Counted from the stretch's first letter, positions 8,719 to 17,895 are shown. The stretch: 64,000 nucleotides of DNA from Blautia faecicola (GCF_004123145.1 NZ_SDKC01000001.1:2637501-2701500), one strand, 5' to 3'. The notes: generated by a model not told the origin, from the sequence alone. Translations and numbers: made by a program.

Positions 8719-9804
8719 TTACGATTTCTTTTTTGCGGCTCGGATCAGTTCCTCCAGTCCTTTGTTGCATTCTCCGATAGGCACATCGGCACAGATCACT
8801 TTTTTGCATTTTCCCATAACCTGCAGTGCTTTCTGCAGATGCTCCCGGGTGATTCGGTAAAAAGGTTCCTCTGTGATCACCTCAGTGGCCAGAAGGCGGG
8901 CTAACTGATAATCCACATCGTTGGTGTACAGGATGCCTGTTGCAAAGGGGATATTATCCTTTTGTAATTTTCTGTAGATGGGTATTCCCCTTCCGCATCC
9001 GGCGATCACGAAGACCTCCGGCTCCCCCTCAACCTTTGGAAGCTCAATGCTGCCAAATCTTGGATCATAGAATCCGTTTTCGATTCCGTATAATTCCCGG
9101 ATGGTCTGTTCTTCAAAGATCTGTTCCGGAGTTCCGTAATAGCAGACATGATCTCCTTTTACGCAAAGGATCTGATCTGCAATCTTCTGGGCCAGATCGA
9201 TCTCATGGAGAGACATGATCACGGTTATGCCCTTTTCTTTTGCCATAGAGCGGAGAATGGATAACAGTTCCAGCTTATGACGGATATCCAGAAAAGAGGT
9301 AGGCTCATCCAGCACGATGATCTCCGGTTCCTGGCAGATAGCTCTTGCCAGAAGGACTCTCTGGCGCTGCCCGTCACTGATGGCATTAAAATCCCGGCTT
9401 CCCAGTTCTTCCGCATGGACGATCCGCATGGCCTCATCCACTTTATTCTCGTCTTCCCGGCTTAAGATGCCCAGGCGACCCGTATAAGGATAGCGACCGG
9501 TTGCCACAATATCATGACAGGTCATCAGCTCCGGCCGCATGCGTTCTGTCAGGACTACCGCCATCCTGGTGGAAAGTTCTTTGTAAGAAAGCTTGTGCAG
9601 ATCATTTTCTTCATACAAAACCTTACCGCCTAGTATCTTCAGCTGTCGGGTGATACTCTTTAAAATTGTTGATTTTCCGGATCCGTTCGGTCCAATCAGT
9701 GTGACAATCTCTCCTTTATGGATACCTACCTGAATCTGATTGATCAGAGGCTTTCCGTTGTATCCCACCGTCAGCTGATCCAGATGAAAATAATATTCTC
9801 CCAT
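8719..9804 (-). CDS. ABC transporter ATP-binding protein (FecE/BtuD type) with extra C-terminal domain
   Basis: 361 residues; the usual ATPase of this class has about 255. Residues 1-250 are a normal nucleotide-binding domain: Walker A GPNGSGKST (38-46), signature SDGQRQRVLLARA, Walker B IIVLDEPTSFLD and the switch histidine in SLHEIDLA. Residues from about 258 to the end form a separate domain (VFVIAGCGRGIPIYRKLQ...ILYTNDVDYQLARLLATEV) of unknown function. It follows the permease gene by one base. With the riboswitch at the head of the operon, the best reading is energy supply for corrinoid import. Confidence 0.9.
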   Translation of the reverse strand: MGEYYFHLDQLTVGYNGKPLINQIQVGIHKGEIVTLIGPNGSGKSTILKSITRQLKILGGKVLYEENDLHKLSYKELSTRMAVVLTERMRPELMTCHDIVATGRYPYTGRLGILSREDENKVDEAMRIVHAEELGSRDFNAISDGQRQRVLLARAICQEPEIIVLDEPTSFLDIRHKLELLSILRSMAKEKGITVIMSLHEIDLAQKIADQILCVKGDHVCYYGTPEQIFEEQTIRELYGIENGFYDPRFGSIELPKVEGEPEVFVIAGCGRGIPIYRKLQKDNIPFATGILYTNDVDYQLARLLATEVITEEPFYRITREHLQKALQVMGKCKKVICADVPIGECNKGLEELIRAAKKKS

Positions 9805-9805
9805 G

Positions 9806-10870
9806 TCAGTTTCCTTTCTTCCGGTGCAGCATCATGAAAATAACCACCGGCGCACCAAATATAGAAGTCACGGTACTGATATTCAGTTCCAGCGGTGCAA
9901 ATGCCATACGCGCGATCAGATCACACATCATACAGAAGACACCGCCGCCGAGGAAGGTGGCAGGTATCACGACCAGTGGTCTTGAAGTTCCGAGACTGCG
10001 TTTTACCAGATACGGTACCGCGATTCCGACGAAAGAGATCGGTCCCGCGAATGCGGTCACACAGGCGGACAGCACACTCGACGTCAGAATCAGCATGATC
10101 CGGAAAAATTTGATGTTCACACCCATACTCTGTGCATACGCTTCTCCCAGCTGATACGCACCGATCGGCTTTGACATCAGAAACGTGATCAGAATGGTGA
10201 TTCCGATGACGATCACAGCCACTTTTACATTGCTCCAGTTCATGCCGGAAAAGCTTCCCTGACTCCATCCATGCAGATTGACGATGTCCGAGTCCTCCGC
10301 AAAGGTTACCACAAAGTCTGTCACTGCCGAACAGATATATCCGATCATGATACCCGCTACCAGAAGTGTTGCCATATGGTGGATTCTCCGCGATACCAGA
10401 AGGATGAATCCGGTCGCGATCAAGGCACCAATAAATGCCGCGATGATCAGCGTATACGAAGATACCACCTGGAATTTTCCAAGGAAATAGATCATCGCAA
10501 GAGCAACCACCATCTTCGCGCCGGAAGAAATACCCAGCACGAACGGACCGGCAATCGGGTTTTCAAAAAACGTCTGTAATAAAAATCCGGAAAGAGAAAG
10601 GGCTCCTCCAAGAATCGCCGCCATCAGGATACGCGGCAGACGGATCTTCCAGATGATATTGTACTCCATCTTTTCTCCTTCCCGAAGGAAGATGATCCGC
10701 AGAATCTTTGAAATGGAAATATCTACATTTCCCGTATTAATATTCAGAACTGTAATCACACAGAAGGCAGCCACCAGCACCAGAAATACGGTGGTGTATC
10801 TGCTTCTGCGCAGAAAATTTTCATAATGAAAATCGTTCGCTCCCTTCGGAGCTTCCTGTCTTTTTCCCAT
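9806..10870 (-). CDS. FecCD-family ABC transporter permease (putative corrinoid importer)
   Basis: 354 residues from the ATG at 10870, chosen because GGAG lies 6 bases upstream; an in-frame ATG at 10882 lacks a site. It has the FecCD/BtuC pattern of about nine to ten membrane helices, with RLPRILMAAILGGALSLSGFLLQ and NPIAGPFVLGISSGA near the N-terminus, and GPISFVGIAVPYLVK with GGGVFCMMCDLIAR near the C-terminus. The family imports siderophore iron, heme or cobalamin. The upstream cobalamin riboswitch points to corrinoids. The gene is coupled to the ATPase gene. Confidence 0.93.
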   Translation of the reverse strand: MGKRQEAPKGANDFHYENFLRRSRYTTVFLVLVAAFCVITVLNINTGNVDISISKILRIIFLREGEKMEYNIIWKIRLPRILMAAILGGALSLSGFLLQTFFENPIAGPFVLGISSGAKMVVALAMIYFLGKFQVVSSYTLIIAAFIGALIATGFILLVSRRIHHMATLLVAGIMIGYICSAVTDFVVTFAEDSDIVNLHGWSQGSFSGMNWSNVKVAVIVIGITILITFLMSKPIGAYQLGEAYAQSMGVNIKFFRIMLILTSSVLSACVTAFAGPISFVGIAVPYLVKRSLGTSRPLVVIPATFLGGGVFCMMCDLIARMAFAPLELNISTVTSIFGAPVVIFMMLHRKKGN

Positions 10871-10897
10871 TATTTTCTCCATTGTAACTGTTTCATA

Positions 10898-12208
10898 CTA
10901 ATTTACTTTTGTGAGGAAGGTCATATCCTTCTCATCCCCGCCTGTCAGCATCAGATGGAAATCGGTGATCAGCTGACCGACGATATCGGTTGCCTGGTAC
11001 ATGTATTTTCCAACGCACCATACATTGCCGTCCTGCACTGCCTTAAAGTCAGAAAACAGGTCGTTCTTTGCGATCAGTTCGTCCACGGACTGGATCGGAC
11101 TGTCGATGGTGGCGTTGTATACCAGATAATCGGCATCCGCTGCTGTCGCATAGAATTCTTCCATGCTCATCGATACCGAAGCACTGTTGCTCTCTTCATT
11201 TGTCAGATCCTGGAACACATACCGGCCGCCGGCGATCTCGATCATACTCGGGATATAATCTTTCGTTCTTCTGACTACGATGGAACCATCGGTACTTACA
11301 AAGAAGAAGGCTACGGTTTTTTCCGTATTTTCAAAATCTTTCAGATCTTCGATAACTTTTGCCTGCTCGTCAAAGAAGCTGTAGGCTTCCTCTTCTTTAT
11401 CCATCATCGCACCGTAAAGTTTGATCCATTCTGTTCTTCCGAGCGGATGTGTCTCATAACTGGAACGGTCGATAAATACCGGGATGTCCAGGTCTTCGAT
11501 CATTTCCTGAACCTTCGGTGTATGCAGGATCATGGTGGACTCGATGGCGATATCACAGTCCTGGTCGATCAGCATCTCATAATCCGGTTCGCTGTATTTT
11601 CCGGCAAACTGGATCTTGCCGTCTTCCATTGCCTGTTTTGCTTCCTCAATGTACCAGCCGGACGCATCGATTCCGCTCATCTTGATATTGTCGATAGCGT
11701 CCAGGGCACGGAACAGTGCCATCGTGGAACTTGCTGCCAGATAGATTCTGTCCAGAGGTTTTTGCAGTACGATGATACTCTCATCCAGACCTTCCGGTGC
11801 TTCGGCTCCTTCCGGTACCAGCAGATACTGTGCACTGTCGTGTACATCGATCAGCTGATAGTCGTCATCGTAATAGTAGACATCGTAACACTCCGCATAG
11901 TCCAATTTCAGTTTTCCCTGGCAGGTCAGACCGGAAACTTCCGGGGCATCCGGTGCGTCTGTCAGATATGACGTTTCGCTGTCGGCTGTACTCTCTGTAT
12001 CCTCCGCCGTATCCGCTTCTTCTGCGTCTGTGGTATCGGTTTCCTGCTGTTCTTCCGTTTTGGTATCTGCTGCTTCCGTTGTCTGTGTTTCCTTAGAATC
12101 TGCGGAACTGCTCTCGCCGGCTCCTGTTCCGCATCCTGTCAGCATCAGGGCTGCCGCAAGGAAAATGGCTGTCATATGGCTGCATGCTGTGTATATTTTT
12201 TTTCTCAT
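10898..12208 (-). CDS. Substrate-binding lipoprotein of the FecCD-type transporter (putative corrinoid-binding)
   Basis: 436 residues. A lipoprotein signal ends in the lipobox LTGC with Cys26. A Thr/Glu-rich linker (to about 85) precedes a two-lobe class III binding protein. The N-lobe covers roughly 95-285 (KLDYAECYDVYYYDDDYQLIDV, YLLVPEGAE, PVFIDRSSYETHPLGRTEWIKLYGA). The C-lobe runs from about 300 to the end (KTVAFFFVSTDGSIVVRRTKDYI...DGNVWCVGKYMYQ). The N-lobe is clearly related to the C-terminus of the giant protein encoded just upstream. GAGGA lies before the ATG. It likely delivers the ligand to the permease. Confidence 0.88.
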   Translation of the reverse strand: MRKKIYTACSHMTAIFLAAALMLTGCGTGAGESSSADSKETQTTEAADTKTEEQQETDTTDAEEADTAEDTESTADSETSYLTDAPDAPEVSGLTCQGKLKLDYAECYDVYYYDDDYQLIDVHDSAQYLLVPEGAEAPEGLDESIIVLQKPLDRIYLAASSTMALFRALDAIDNIKMSGIDASGWYIEEAKQAMEDGKIQFAGKYSEPDYEMLIDQDCDIAIESTMILHTPKVQEMIEDLDIPVFIDRSSYETHPLGRTEWIKLYGAMMDKEEEAYSFFDEQAKVIEDLKDFENTEKTVAFFFVSTDGSIVVRRTKDYIPSMIEIAGGRYVFQDLTNEESNSASVSMSMEEFYATAADADYLVYNATIDSPIQSVDELIAKNDLFSDFKAVQDGNVWCVGKYMYQATDIVGQLITDFHLMLTGGDEKDMTFLTKVN

Positions 12209-12239
12209 CTTTTTTCCTCGTTTATGTACGATTACCGGA

Positions 12240-12316
12240 AAACAGTCACGTTTCCTTCTGGAGTTCTGACCGCTTCCGGTAATTCGTTAATTCACGTTTT
12301 TTCGTTGTGACTGTTT
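12240..12316 (-). repeat. Inverted repeat in the gap between the giant protein gene and the binding-protein gene
   Basis: Ten-base perfect arms AAACAGTCAC (12240-12249) and GTGACTGTTT (12307-12316) enclose a 57-base loop that can fold further (ATTACCGG can pair with CCGGTAAT just outside the repeat). There is no T-run directly after the arm, so it is not a standard terminator. It could be a processing or stability element that sets different levels for the surface protein and the transporter. Confidence 0.5.
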
Positions 12317-12324
12317 ACTGAAAG

Positions 12325-15300
12325 TTATTTTTTCTTACTCTCCGCAGCTTTTACCACTTTGTTGTATAATTTATCGGTTTTCTTGCTGCATCCGAATACT
12401 GCACCGTATACTTTCAGCCATTCTGCTTTTGCAAGCTCTGTCTTTTCATCTCCCGAACGGTCGACGATCAGCGGTACTTCCAGCGTTGCAAAGTTATCTG
12501 CCAGAGAATCCAGTACCGTGGTTTCTTCTGTATCGGTGTCAGCAGTTGTTGTCTTGCTGTCCGCTGTCTTTGTCTTACTGTCCGTCTTGTCTGTGGAAGT
12601 ATCCGCAGTCTTCGTTGTCTTGCTGTCTTTCTCTTCCTCTTCTTTCGCTGCTTTTTCTGTCTTGCTTCCCGGAAGGATCTCAGAGGATACAATGGCAAGA
12701 TCAACTTTATTTTTCACCAGTTCCCGGAATTTCAGATCTTCTCCGGATCCTACATAGATCATGTCTTCCTCTTCCAGCGCTTCGTTGACTGCATCAATAT
12801 CTGTTTCGTCCTGATCAAATCCCACTGCTGCGATCTTTTTCAGAAGTTTCAGCTCATCCATGGTATTCAGACTTTCCTCAGAATCCACATACGCATGTTT
12901 GACCGGCAGATTGACAACGATCATTTCTTTCTCGATACCAACCGGCAGTTCCACATCAGAATCTTCCGGAACGATCAGATATTTGACAACATTTGCCCGA
13001 TACAGATCTGCGGTACGCTCTTCCTGTGTCTTTCCGATCACTTCACCCTCATCGCTGTAGGTTACGCTCTCGCTGTCTGTGGTTTTGCTGTCTGTTTTTG
13101 TTGTTTTCTTCGTGCTGGTCTTGGAAGCCTTCTTACTGTCTGTCTTTGTAGAAGTTTTCTTTGTATCGGACTTCTTCGTATCGCTGTCTTCCGTGTCTTC
13201 TTTTACCTTATCCGGATCGTTGTCCGTATCTTTTGTCATATCAATTTCCAGAAGTGTTACATCTTTGTCATAATGATAGATTTTAAAATACTTCGCATAA
13301 TCCAGTTTGGTTTCGGATTTGTACTCCAGACCAATGATGTCCGGTGCTTTTTCATCCAGTTTCTTGTTGGTTCCAAAGTTCAGACCGCCGTCTCCGCTTG
13401 CAGAACCGCTGCCGTCTCCGTCAGCTGCTGCCAGATAAACCAGAATACTGTAAGTGATTTCATGTGCGGCGCTCATCTTGGTTGTCATACCGATGATCGT
13501 ATTGTTTTTGTTCAGTTCTACCGGAATGACAAAAATGGATTTTCCGCCGGTATGTGTCGGCAGATATTTGTTTCCGTTTGCTTTTACATACTGATAAGCG
13601 GAACTGCTGAATACGATCGTAGCCAGTGCCTGTCCGTTTTTGATCGTTACCTTGTCACAGGTGATATTGACCTTTCCGGTACCGCCGGACCAGCTGAATT
13701 TGTCCGGTTTGTATACACCGTCTTTCAGTTTCGTCTTGCTGTTGACTGCTTTGGTGGAACCACTGGTGTCGGATTCGTATTTGGATTCGCTATCCGGCTT
13801 GGTGTCCGTTTTTGTTGTGGTATTTCCGGTTGTGTTACCATTTCCGCTGTTGTTGTTTCCTCCGGTCGTACCGTTATTGTTGTTTCCGTTATTTCCGTTG
13901 TTTCCATTGTTGTTATCAGAAACATCACCGATCTTTGTCAGATCTTTGGAACTGAATGTGATGGTTCTGTCGTACCATTTGTCATGGCTTTCGGAATGGG
14001 ACGCTACGGTAATCGGCTGATCGAGTGCGGATACCGGGATCTCGTATGTTCTTCCGGTCTTGGTCCCGCCGTCCAGTGTGTAGGTTGTCGTTCCATTGTA
14101 TTTGATCCAGTTTCCGGTATCGGTTGCCGCATCGGCTGCGCTTCCCATATACAGGTAATCATAGCCAACACCGCTCAGTGTGATCAGTGCTGTCATCTTG
14201 CCGTTTTTCACGGTCAGTTTTGTTCCCACTACTTTGAACATGGCTGCGCCGGTTACAGCACTTGTGCTGTAGATACCATCTGCCGGTGTTCCCTCAGCCG
14301 GAACATCTCCGATCTTCTCCAGATTTTTGGAGCTGATCGTAACAGTTCTGTCATACCACTTCTGCTGACGTTCGGAATGAGACGCCATCGTGAGCGCGGT
14401 ATCCAGTGCGGATACCGGAATCTCATACGTTCTTCCGGTTTTAGTCTCGCCGTCCAGTGTATAGGTAGTTGTTCCGTTGTATTTGATCCAGTTGCCGGTA
14501 TCGGTTGCCGCATCGGCTGCGGTTCCCATATACAGGTAATCATAGCCTTCACCACTTAATGTGATTAATGCTGTCATTTTACCATTTTTCACGGTCAGTT
14601 TGACACCAACCACTTTGAACATGGCTGCACCGGTCTCTGCGGTAGTGTTGTAGATACCGTCTGCCGGAGCATTGGATGGTTCCTGTGTAGGTTCCTGGGA
14701 TGGCGTTGCATCCACATCCGGAGCTTTTGCATCTGCATACGGATCATCCGCGCTCTCTACCTGACTTTTTCCTGTTCCCGCATCTGTGCAGGCTGTCGTC
14801 ATGGTATCCGGAGCCGGAATGGTCATCTGATACGTTCCCTCGGACCATTTTCCGGTTTTCGTGCTGTAGAGTACATAAGAAAATGTCTTTCCGGTAATAT
14901 CTGTGGTGAATCCATCCCAAATATATCCATACGCACCATTGGTCAGTTTCCACAGAGACAGATAATTTCCGCCGTCTCCGCTCTTGATTGCTTTGTTGAT
15001 TTCGTCTCTGGTTCCAAAATACATTCTGTCATAGATATCGCTGTCCGTAGCCATCACCACACGACCAAGTGCTCCACTGGTAACCATGTAGTAACTCTTG
15101 TCTGCGTTGATGATAAAATCTTTTGCATCGGTCGTGAGATTGGCTTTCCGGTAAATGATATCTTCCGGTACATCCCCGATCTTTGTCATAAACTGCGGGA
15201 TCTCCAGATAATCCTGTTTTGTCAGCCATTTTGCTGTTCCTTTTGCGTTATGTAATACAAACGGAACTTTGGTTCCCAGCTGGGATTTTTTCAGGGTGAA

Positions 15301-17763
15301 GGTATATACCCGGTATTCCGGACGGCTCGGATCCGATTCTCCGAGAAGTTTTCCTTCTACTGCATTGGCATCTTTGACATCATCACTGTCTCCGACTTCA
15401 CCGATATACAGTTTATCGTAAGAAGTAGAACCAGAGTAAATGGTAACTGTGATCTCGTCTCCCTTTACCGTGATCGTACTGTCATCTTCAATGTTAAATA
15501 CACCATTCTGCGTATGGGCATTGCCATAAACATCATATATTCCGTTCGGATAGCTTGCCGCATCAAAGGTTTTCCCTACGTTCGGAATCTTGATAAACAG
15601 ATTTCTTCCGCTGGTCAGCCAGCTTCCGTTGGTACGTCCCGGCGTAATCGGAACGTAGATTCCCTGCTGATCTGCAGATACCTGGAAGGTAAATGTGGTC
15701 TGGTCATCTTTCTTTCCAAGATAAATTCTGTCATAGATCGTTCCGTCTACGGTAAATGTAACGGTCACCTGATCGCCGGAGAGTTTCGCAGAAGAACTTA
15801 CTACCTTAAATCCGTTTAATGTTGCCGCAGTACCGCCCTGTTCTATGGTTACACCTGCCTCCGGCAGTTCAACATCTTCGCTTCCCTTTACTTCCGGCAC
15901 AACCAGATACAACTGCTGATTGCTGTACCAGTTACCGTCCGGTTTTCCGAGAACAACCGAAATGGCTTTTCCTGTCAGGCTCTTATCCACGCTGAAGCTG
16001 AATCTCCATACCCCGTTGTCCTGTGTTCCGTTGATCACCGGTGTCTTATTTTCATCACTGTTTTTACCAAGATACAGCTTGTCAAACGATGTGTTTGTGG
16101 TCTCCACGGTCAGATCGATCTTATCTCCATTCACCTTTGCCTCAAAGGTTGAGATCTGGAACATCTTGAATTCTGTTCCGTCCGCTTTGATCACCTGTGC
16201 TTTGGAGGTATCTGACGGTGTCACATCCGGATCCGGTGTTTCGGTCGGTTCCGTGGTCGGCTCCGGGTTTTCCCCGTTACCTTTGAACTCCGGAATCGTC
16301 AGATACAGGTCTGCTCTGCTGTAGAATGTTCCGTTTGCTTTGATCGGTACAAACTGTAATTTTGTTCCTGCTTTGCTCAGCGGAATGCTGAATTTGTATA
16401 CCTGATTGTTATCCTCGTTGATCGTTCCCTCAATGACCGGTGTTTTCTCTTCATCTTCTTTACTTCCCAGGTAAATACCGGTGTATGAGAACTTTCCGGA
16501 TGCATTCGCTTTCAGGTACAGTTCAATATTAATGTTTTCTCCATTCACTGTTGCGGTGGATTTTTCCACATTGAACATCGTAAATGCAGATCCGTCTGCT
16601 TTTTCTGCTGTGATACTGTTTTCCACTTTGCTTCCGTCCGGTACGGATGGTGCCGTGGTCGGTTCCGGATCTGTATCAGTGCTTCCCAGTGTCGGCAGTT
16701 TCAGTGCAATTTTACTGGAACTGAACTTCTGTGTTCTTCCGTTTCTCGGTACAAAGATGACTTCCTGACCATTTTTCTCTGCCGGTACGCTAAACGCGAA
16801 TTTCTCCAGATTCAGCTCAGTATCCACTTCGCCCATTACCAGCGGTTCCTTGGTCTCGTCATCCCATCTTCCGATATACAGTGCATCGTATGTAAACCTT
16901 CCACTGCTCGCCGGACTTACATAGATTTCCACATCGATCTGATCCCCGTTCAGGGTTGCTGAAGATTTTGCAATTTTGAACATGGAATAATCCGTTCCTG
17001 CTTTGTCTCCGTTAGCTTCATCCGTCGCATATACTGCTTTGATTACATTCTCTGCTGTACTGCTGTTGTCTGCTGTGGTAACTACAGATTTCTCTTCTTT
17101 CTGATCCTCTGCCTGCGTCTGCTCTTTTGTCTCTGTCTTTGCAGATGCTGTCTGAGATTTCTCCGGTACCTGGCAGAAGACATCTTCTTTTGTGTACCAC
17201 TCACCGGATGCTTTCATGCCCGGTACGATCTGTAATTTGCTGCCAAGCTTCTCCTCGCTGACGACAAACTGGAAGGTGTACTGTCCGTTCGGACTCTTCT
17301 TTCCTTCTACGACCGTTTTTTTCTCGGTATCTTCTTTCTTTCCTACATATAACTGATCATACACATCGCTGTCTGTATAAACCGTAACCAGGTATTCGTC
17401 TTTGGTTTCAATCAGCTCTGTCTTTGTCACTTTCAGATCCGGTAACTCTTTTACAGTTTCTGCATCCGCTGCACTGTCCTTTGTTTCCGTTGCTGCTTCT
17501 GCTTTTTCCTGTTTACTTTCCGTTTCCTTTTCTTCCTGTGTTGCTTCCTCTTTTACAGGTTCTTTCGTTGTCTCCGAAGTCTCTGTCACCTGCTGTGTAA
17601 CTTCCACAGTCGCTTCCGGCTCTGTTGTCACCGGAACTTCCGCTTCGCTCACCTGCCCGGCCACTTCCGTATCCGGAGCAGCAGCAAATGTGCCCGACGG
17701 CATACCCAGTGCCATCATTACAGACAGAGATACCGAAAGTACTCTCTTTCCTGTTCCTTTCAT
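12325..17763 (-). CDS. Giant secreted multi-repeat surface protein ending in a half substrate-binding domain
   Basis: 1812 residues. Signal peptide 1-28 (VSLSVMMALGMPSGTFAAA), then a Thr/Glu-rich stretch to about 104. Ten beta-rich repeats of about 95-130 residues follow, starting near 106, 256, 380, 523, 631, 734, 868, 1034, 1161 and 1345. Nine share a core Y/F-x-x-[LIM]-Y-x-G (YDQLYVG, YDALYIG, FDKLYLG, YDRIYLG, YDYLYMG). Pro/Thr and Asn/Gly linkers separate them. From about 1474 to the end the chain matches the N-lobe of the neighbouring lipoprotein (KLDYAKYFKIYHYDKD, KYLIVPEDSD, VPLIVDRSG, AKAEWLKVYGAVFG), with two Ser/Lys/Thr/Asp-rich insertions, and stops where the C-lobe would begin. 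No LPXTG or membrane anchor is seen. It heads the riboswitch-controlled operon. Surface capture of corrinoid is an inference; repeat fold and ligand are unknown. Confidence 0.85.
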   Translation of the reverse strand: MKGTGKRVLSVSLSVMMALGMPSGTFAAAPDTEVAGQVSEAEVPVTTEPEATVEVTQQVTETSETTKEPVKEEATQEEKETESKQEKAEAATETKDSAADAETVKELPDLKVTKTELIETKDEYLVTVYTDSDVYDQLYVGKKEDTEKKTVVEGKKSPNGQYTFQFVVSEEKLGSKLQIVPGMKASGEWYTKEDVFCQVPEKSQTASAKTETKEQTQAEDQKEEKSVVTTADNSSTAENVIKAVYATDEANGDKAGTDYSMFKIAKSSATLNGDQIDVEIYVSPASSGRFTYDALYIGRWDDETKEPLVMGEVDTELNLEKFAFSVPAEKNGQEVIFVPRNGRTQKFSSSKIALKLPTLGSTDTDPEPTTAPSVPDGSKVENSITAEKADGSAFTMFNVEKSTATVNGENINIELYLKANASGKFSYTGIYLGSKEDEEKTPVIEGTINEDNNQVYKFSIPLSKAGTKLQFVPIKANGTFYSRADLYLTIPEFKGNGENPEPTTEPTETPDPDVTPSDTSKAQVIKADGTEFKMFQISTFEAKVNGDKIDLTVETTNTSFDKLYLGKNSDENKTPVINGTQDNGVWRFSFSVDKSLTGKAISVVLGKPDGNWYSNQQLYLVVPEVKGSEDVELPEAGVTIEQGGTAATLNGFKVVSSSAKLSGDQVTVTFTVDGTIYDRIYLGKKDDQTTFTFQVSADQQGIYVPITPGRTNGSWLTSGRNLFIKIPNVGKTFDAASYPNGIYDVYGNAHTQNGVFNIEDDSTITVKGDEITVTIYSGSTSYDKLYIGEVGDSDDVKDANAVEGKLLGESDPSRPEYRVYTFTLKKSQLGTKVPFVLHNAKGTAKWLTKQDYLEIPQFMTKIGDVPEDIIYRKANLTTDAKDFIINADKSYYMVTSGALGRVVMATDSDIYDRMYFGTRDEINKAIKSGDGGNYLSLWKLTNGAYGYIWDGFTTDITGKTFSYVLYSTKTGKWSEGTYQMTIPAPDTMTTACTDAGTGKSQVESADDPYADAKAPDVDATPSQEPTQEPSNAPADGIYNTTAETGAAMFKVVGVKLTVKNGKMTALITLSGEGYDYLYMGTAADAATDTGNWIKYNGTTTYTLDGETKTGRTYEIPVSALDTALTMASHSERQQKWYDRTVTISSKNLEKIGDVPAEGTPADGIYSTSAVTGAAMFKVVGTKLTVKNGKMTALITLSGVGYDYLYMGSAADAATDTGNWIKYNGTTTYTLDGGTKTGRTYEIPVSALDQPITVASHSESHDKWYDRTITFSSKDLTKIGDVSDNNNGNNGNNGNNNNGTTGGNNNSGNGNTTGNTTTKTDTKPDSESKYESDTSGSTKAVNSKTKLKDGVYKPDKFSWSGGTGKVNITCDKVTIKNGQALATIVFSSSAYQYVKANGNKYLPTHTGGKSIFVIPVELNKNNTIIGMTTKMSAAHEITYSILVYLAAADGDGSGSASGDGGLNFGTNKKLDEKAPDIIGLEYKSETKLDYAKYFKIYHYDKDVTLLEIDMTKDTDNDPDKVKEDTEDSDTKKSDTKKTSTKTDSKKASKTSTKKTTKTDSKTTDSESVTYSDEGEVIGKTQEERTADLYRANVVKYLIVPEDSDVELPVGIEKEMIVVNLPVKHAYVDSEESLNTMDELKLLKKIAAVGFDQDETDIDAVNEALEEEDMIYVGSGEDLKFRELVKNKVDLAIVSSEILPGSKTEKAAKEEEEKDSKTTKTADTSTDKTDSKTKTADSKTTTADTDTEETTVLDSLADNFATLEVPLIVDRSGDEKTELAKAEWLKVYGAVFGCSKKTDKLYNKVVKAAESKKK

Positions 17764-17853
17764 CTCACATTTCCTTTCTTTATAAATGTATCATCTGTGG
17801 CGGTCAAACGAGAAGTGACCGTAAACCCGTCAGCATACAAGTTTCCTGAACAT

Positions 17854-17895
17854 AAAAAAGTAGCCATATCCTTCTCAAAAGTCAGATACAACTAC
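17854..17895 (-). terminator. Riboswitch expression-platform terminator
   Basis: On the minus strand GTAGTTGTATC pairs with GATATGGCTAC (11 pairs including G-U) around a 14-base loop and is followed at once by six T. It lies between the cobalamin aptamer and the giant protein gene. A competing upstream hairpin (ACAG...CTGTAG) shares the GTAG part of the first arm and could be the antiterminator. This is a transcription-termination design: ligand bound, transcription stops. Confidence 0.65.

Noticed and set aside
8719-12208. Reading the ABC transporter as a siderophore or heme importer
   Set aside because: The FecCD family alone would allow it, but the cobalamin riboswitch at the head of the operon makes corrinoid the better ligand. 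Not fully excluded.
12895-14559. Long plus-strand open frame of 554 codons opposite the giant surface protein gene
   Set aside because: It is antisense to a clearly real gene with signal peptide and repeats, has an odd Cys/Phe/Ile-rich composition, and mirrors the repeats of the other strand.
13920-14660. Near-identical direct repeats considered as CRISPR or as a mobile element
   Set aside because: The repeat unit is over 350 bases, in frame, and codes for two successive protein domains. No short repeats with unique spacers are present.
12325-17763. Calling the repeats NEAT domains
   Set aside because: The YxxxY pattern occurs in mid-domain and the other NEAT motifs are not visible, so the family name is not supported.
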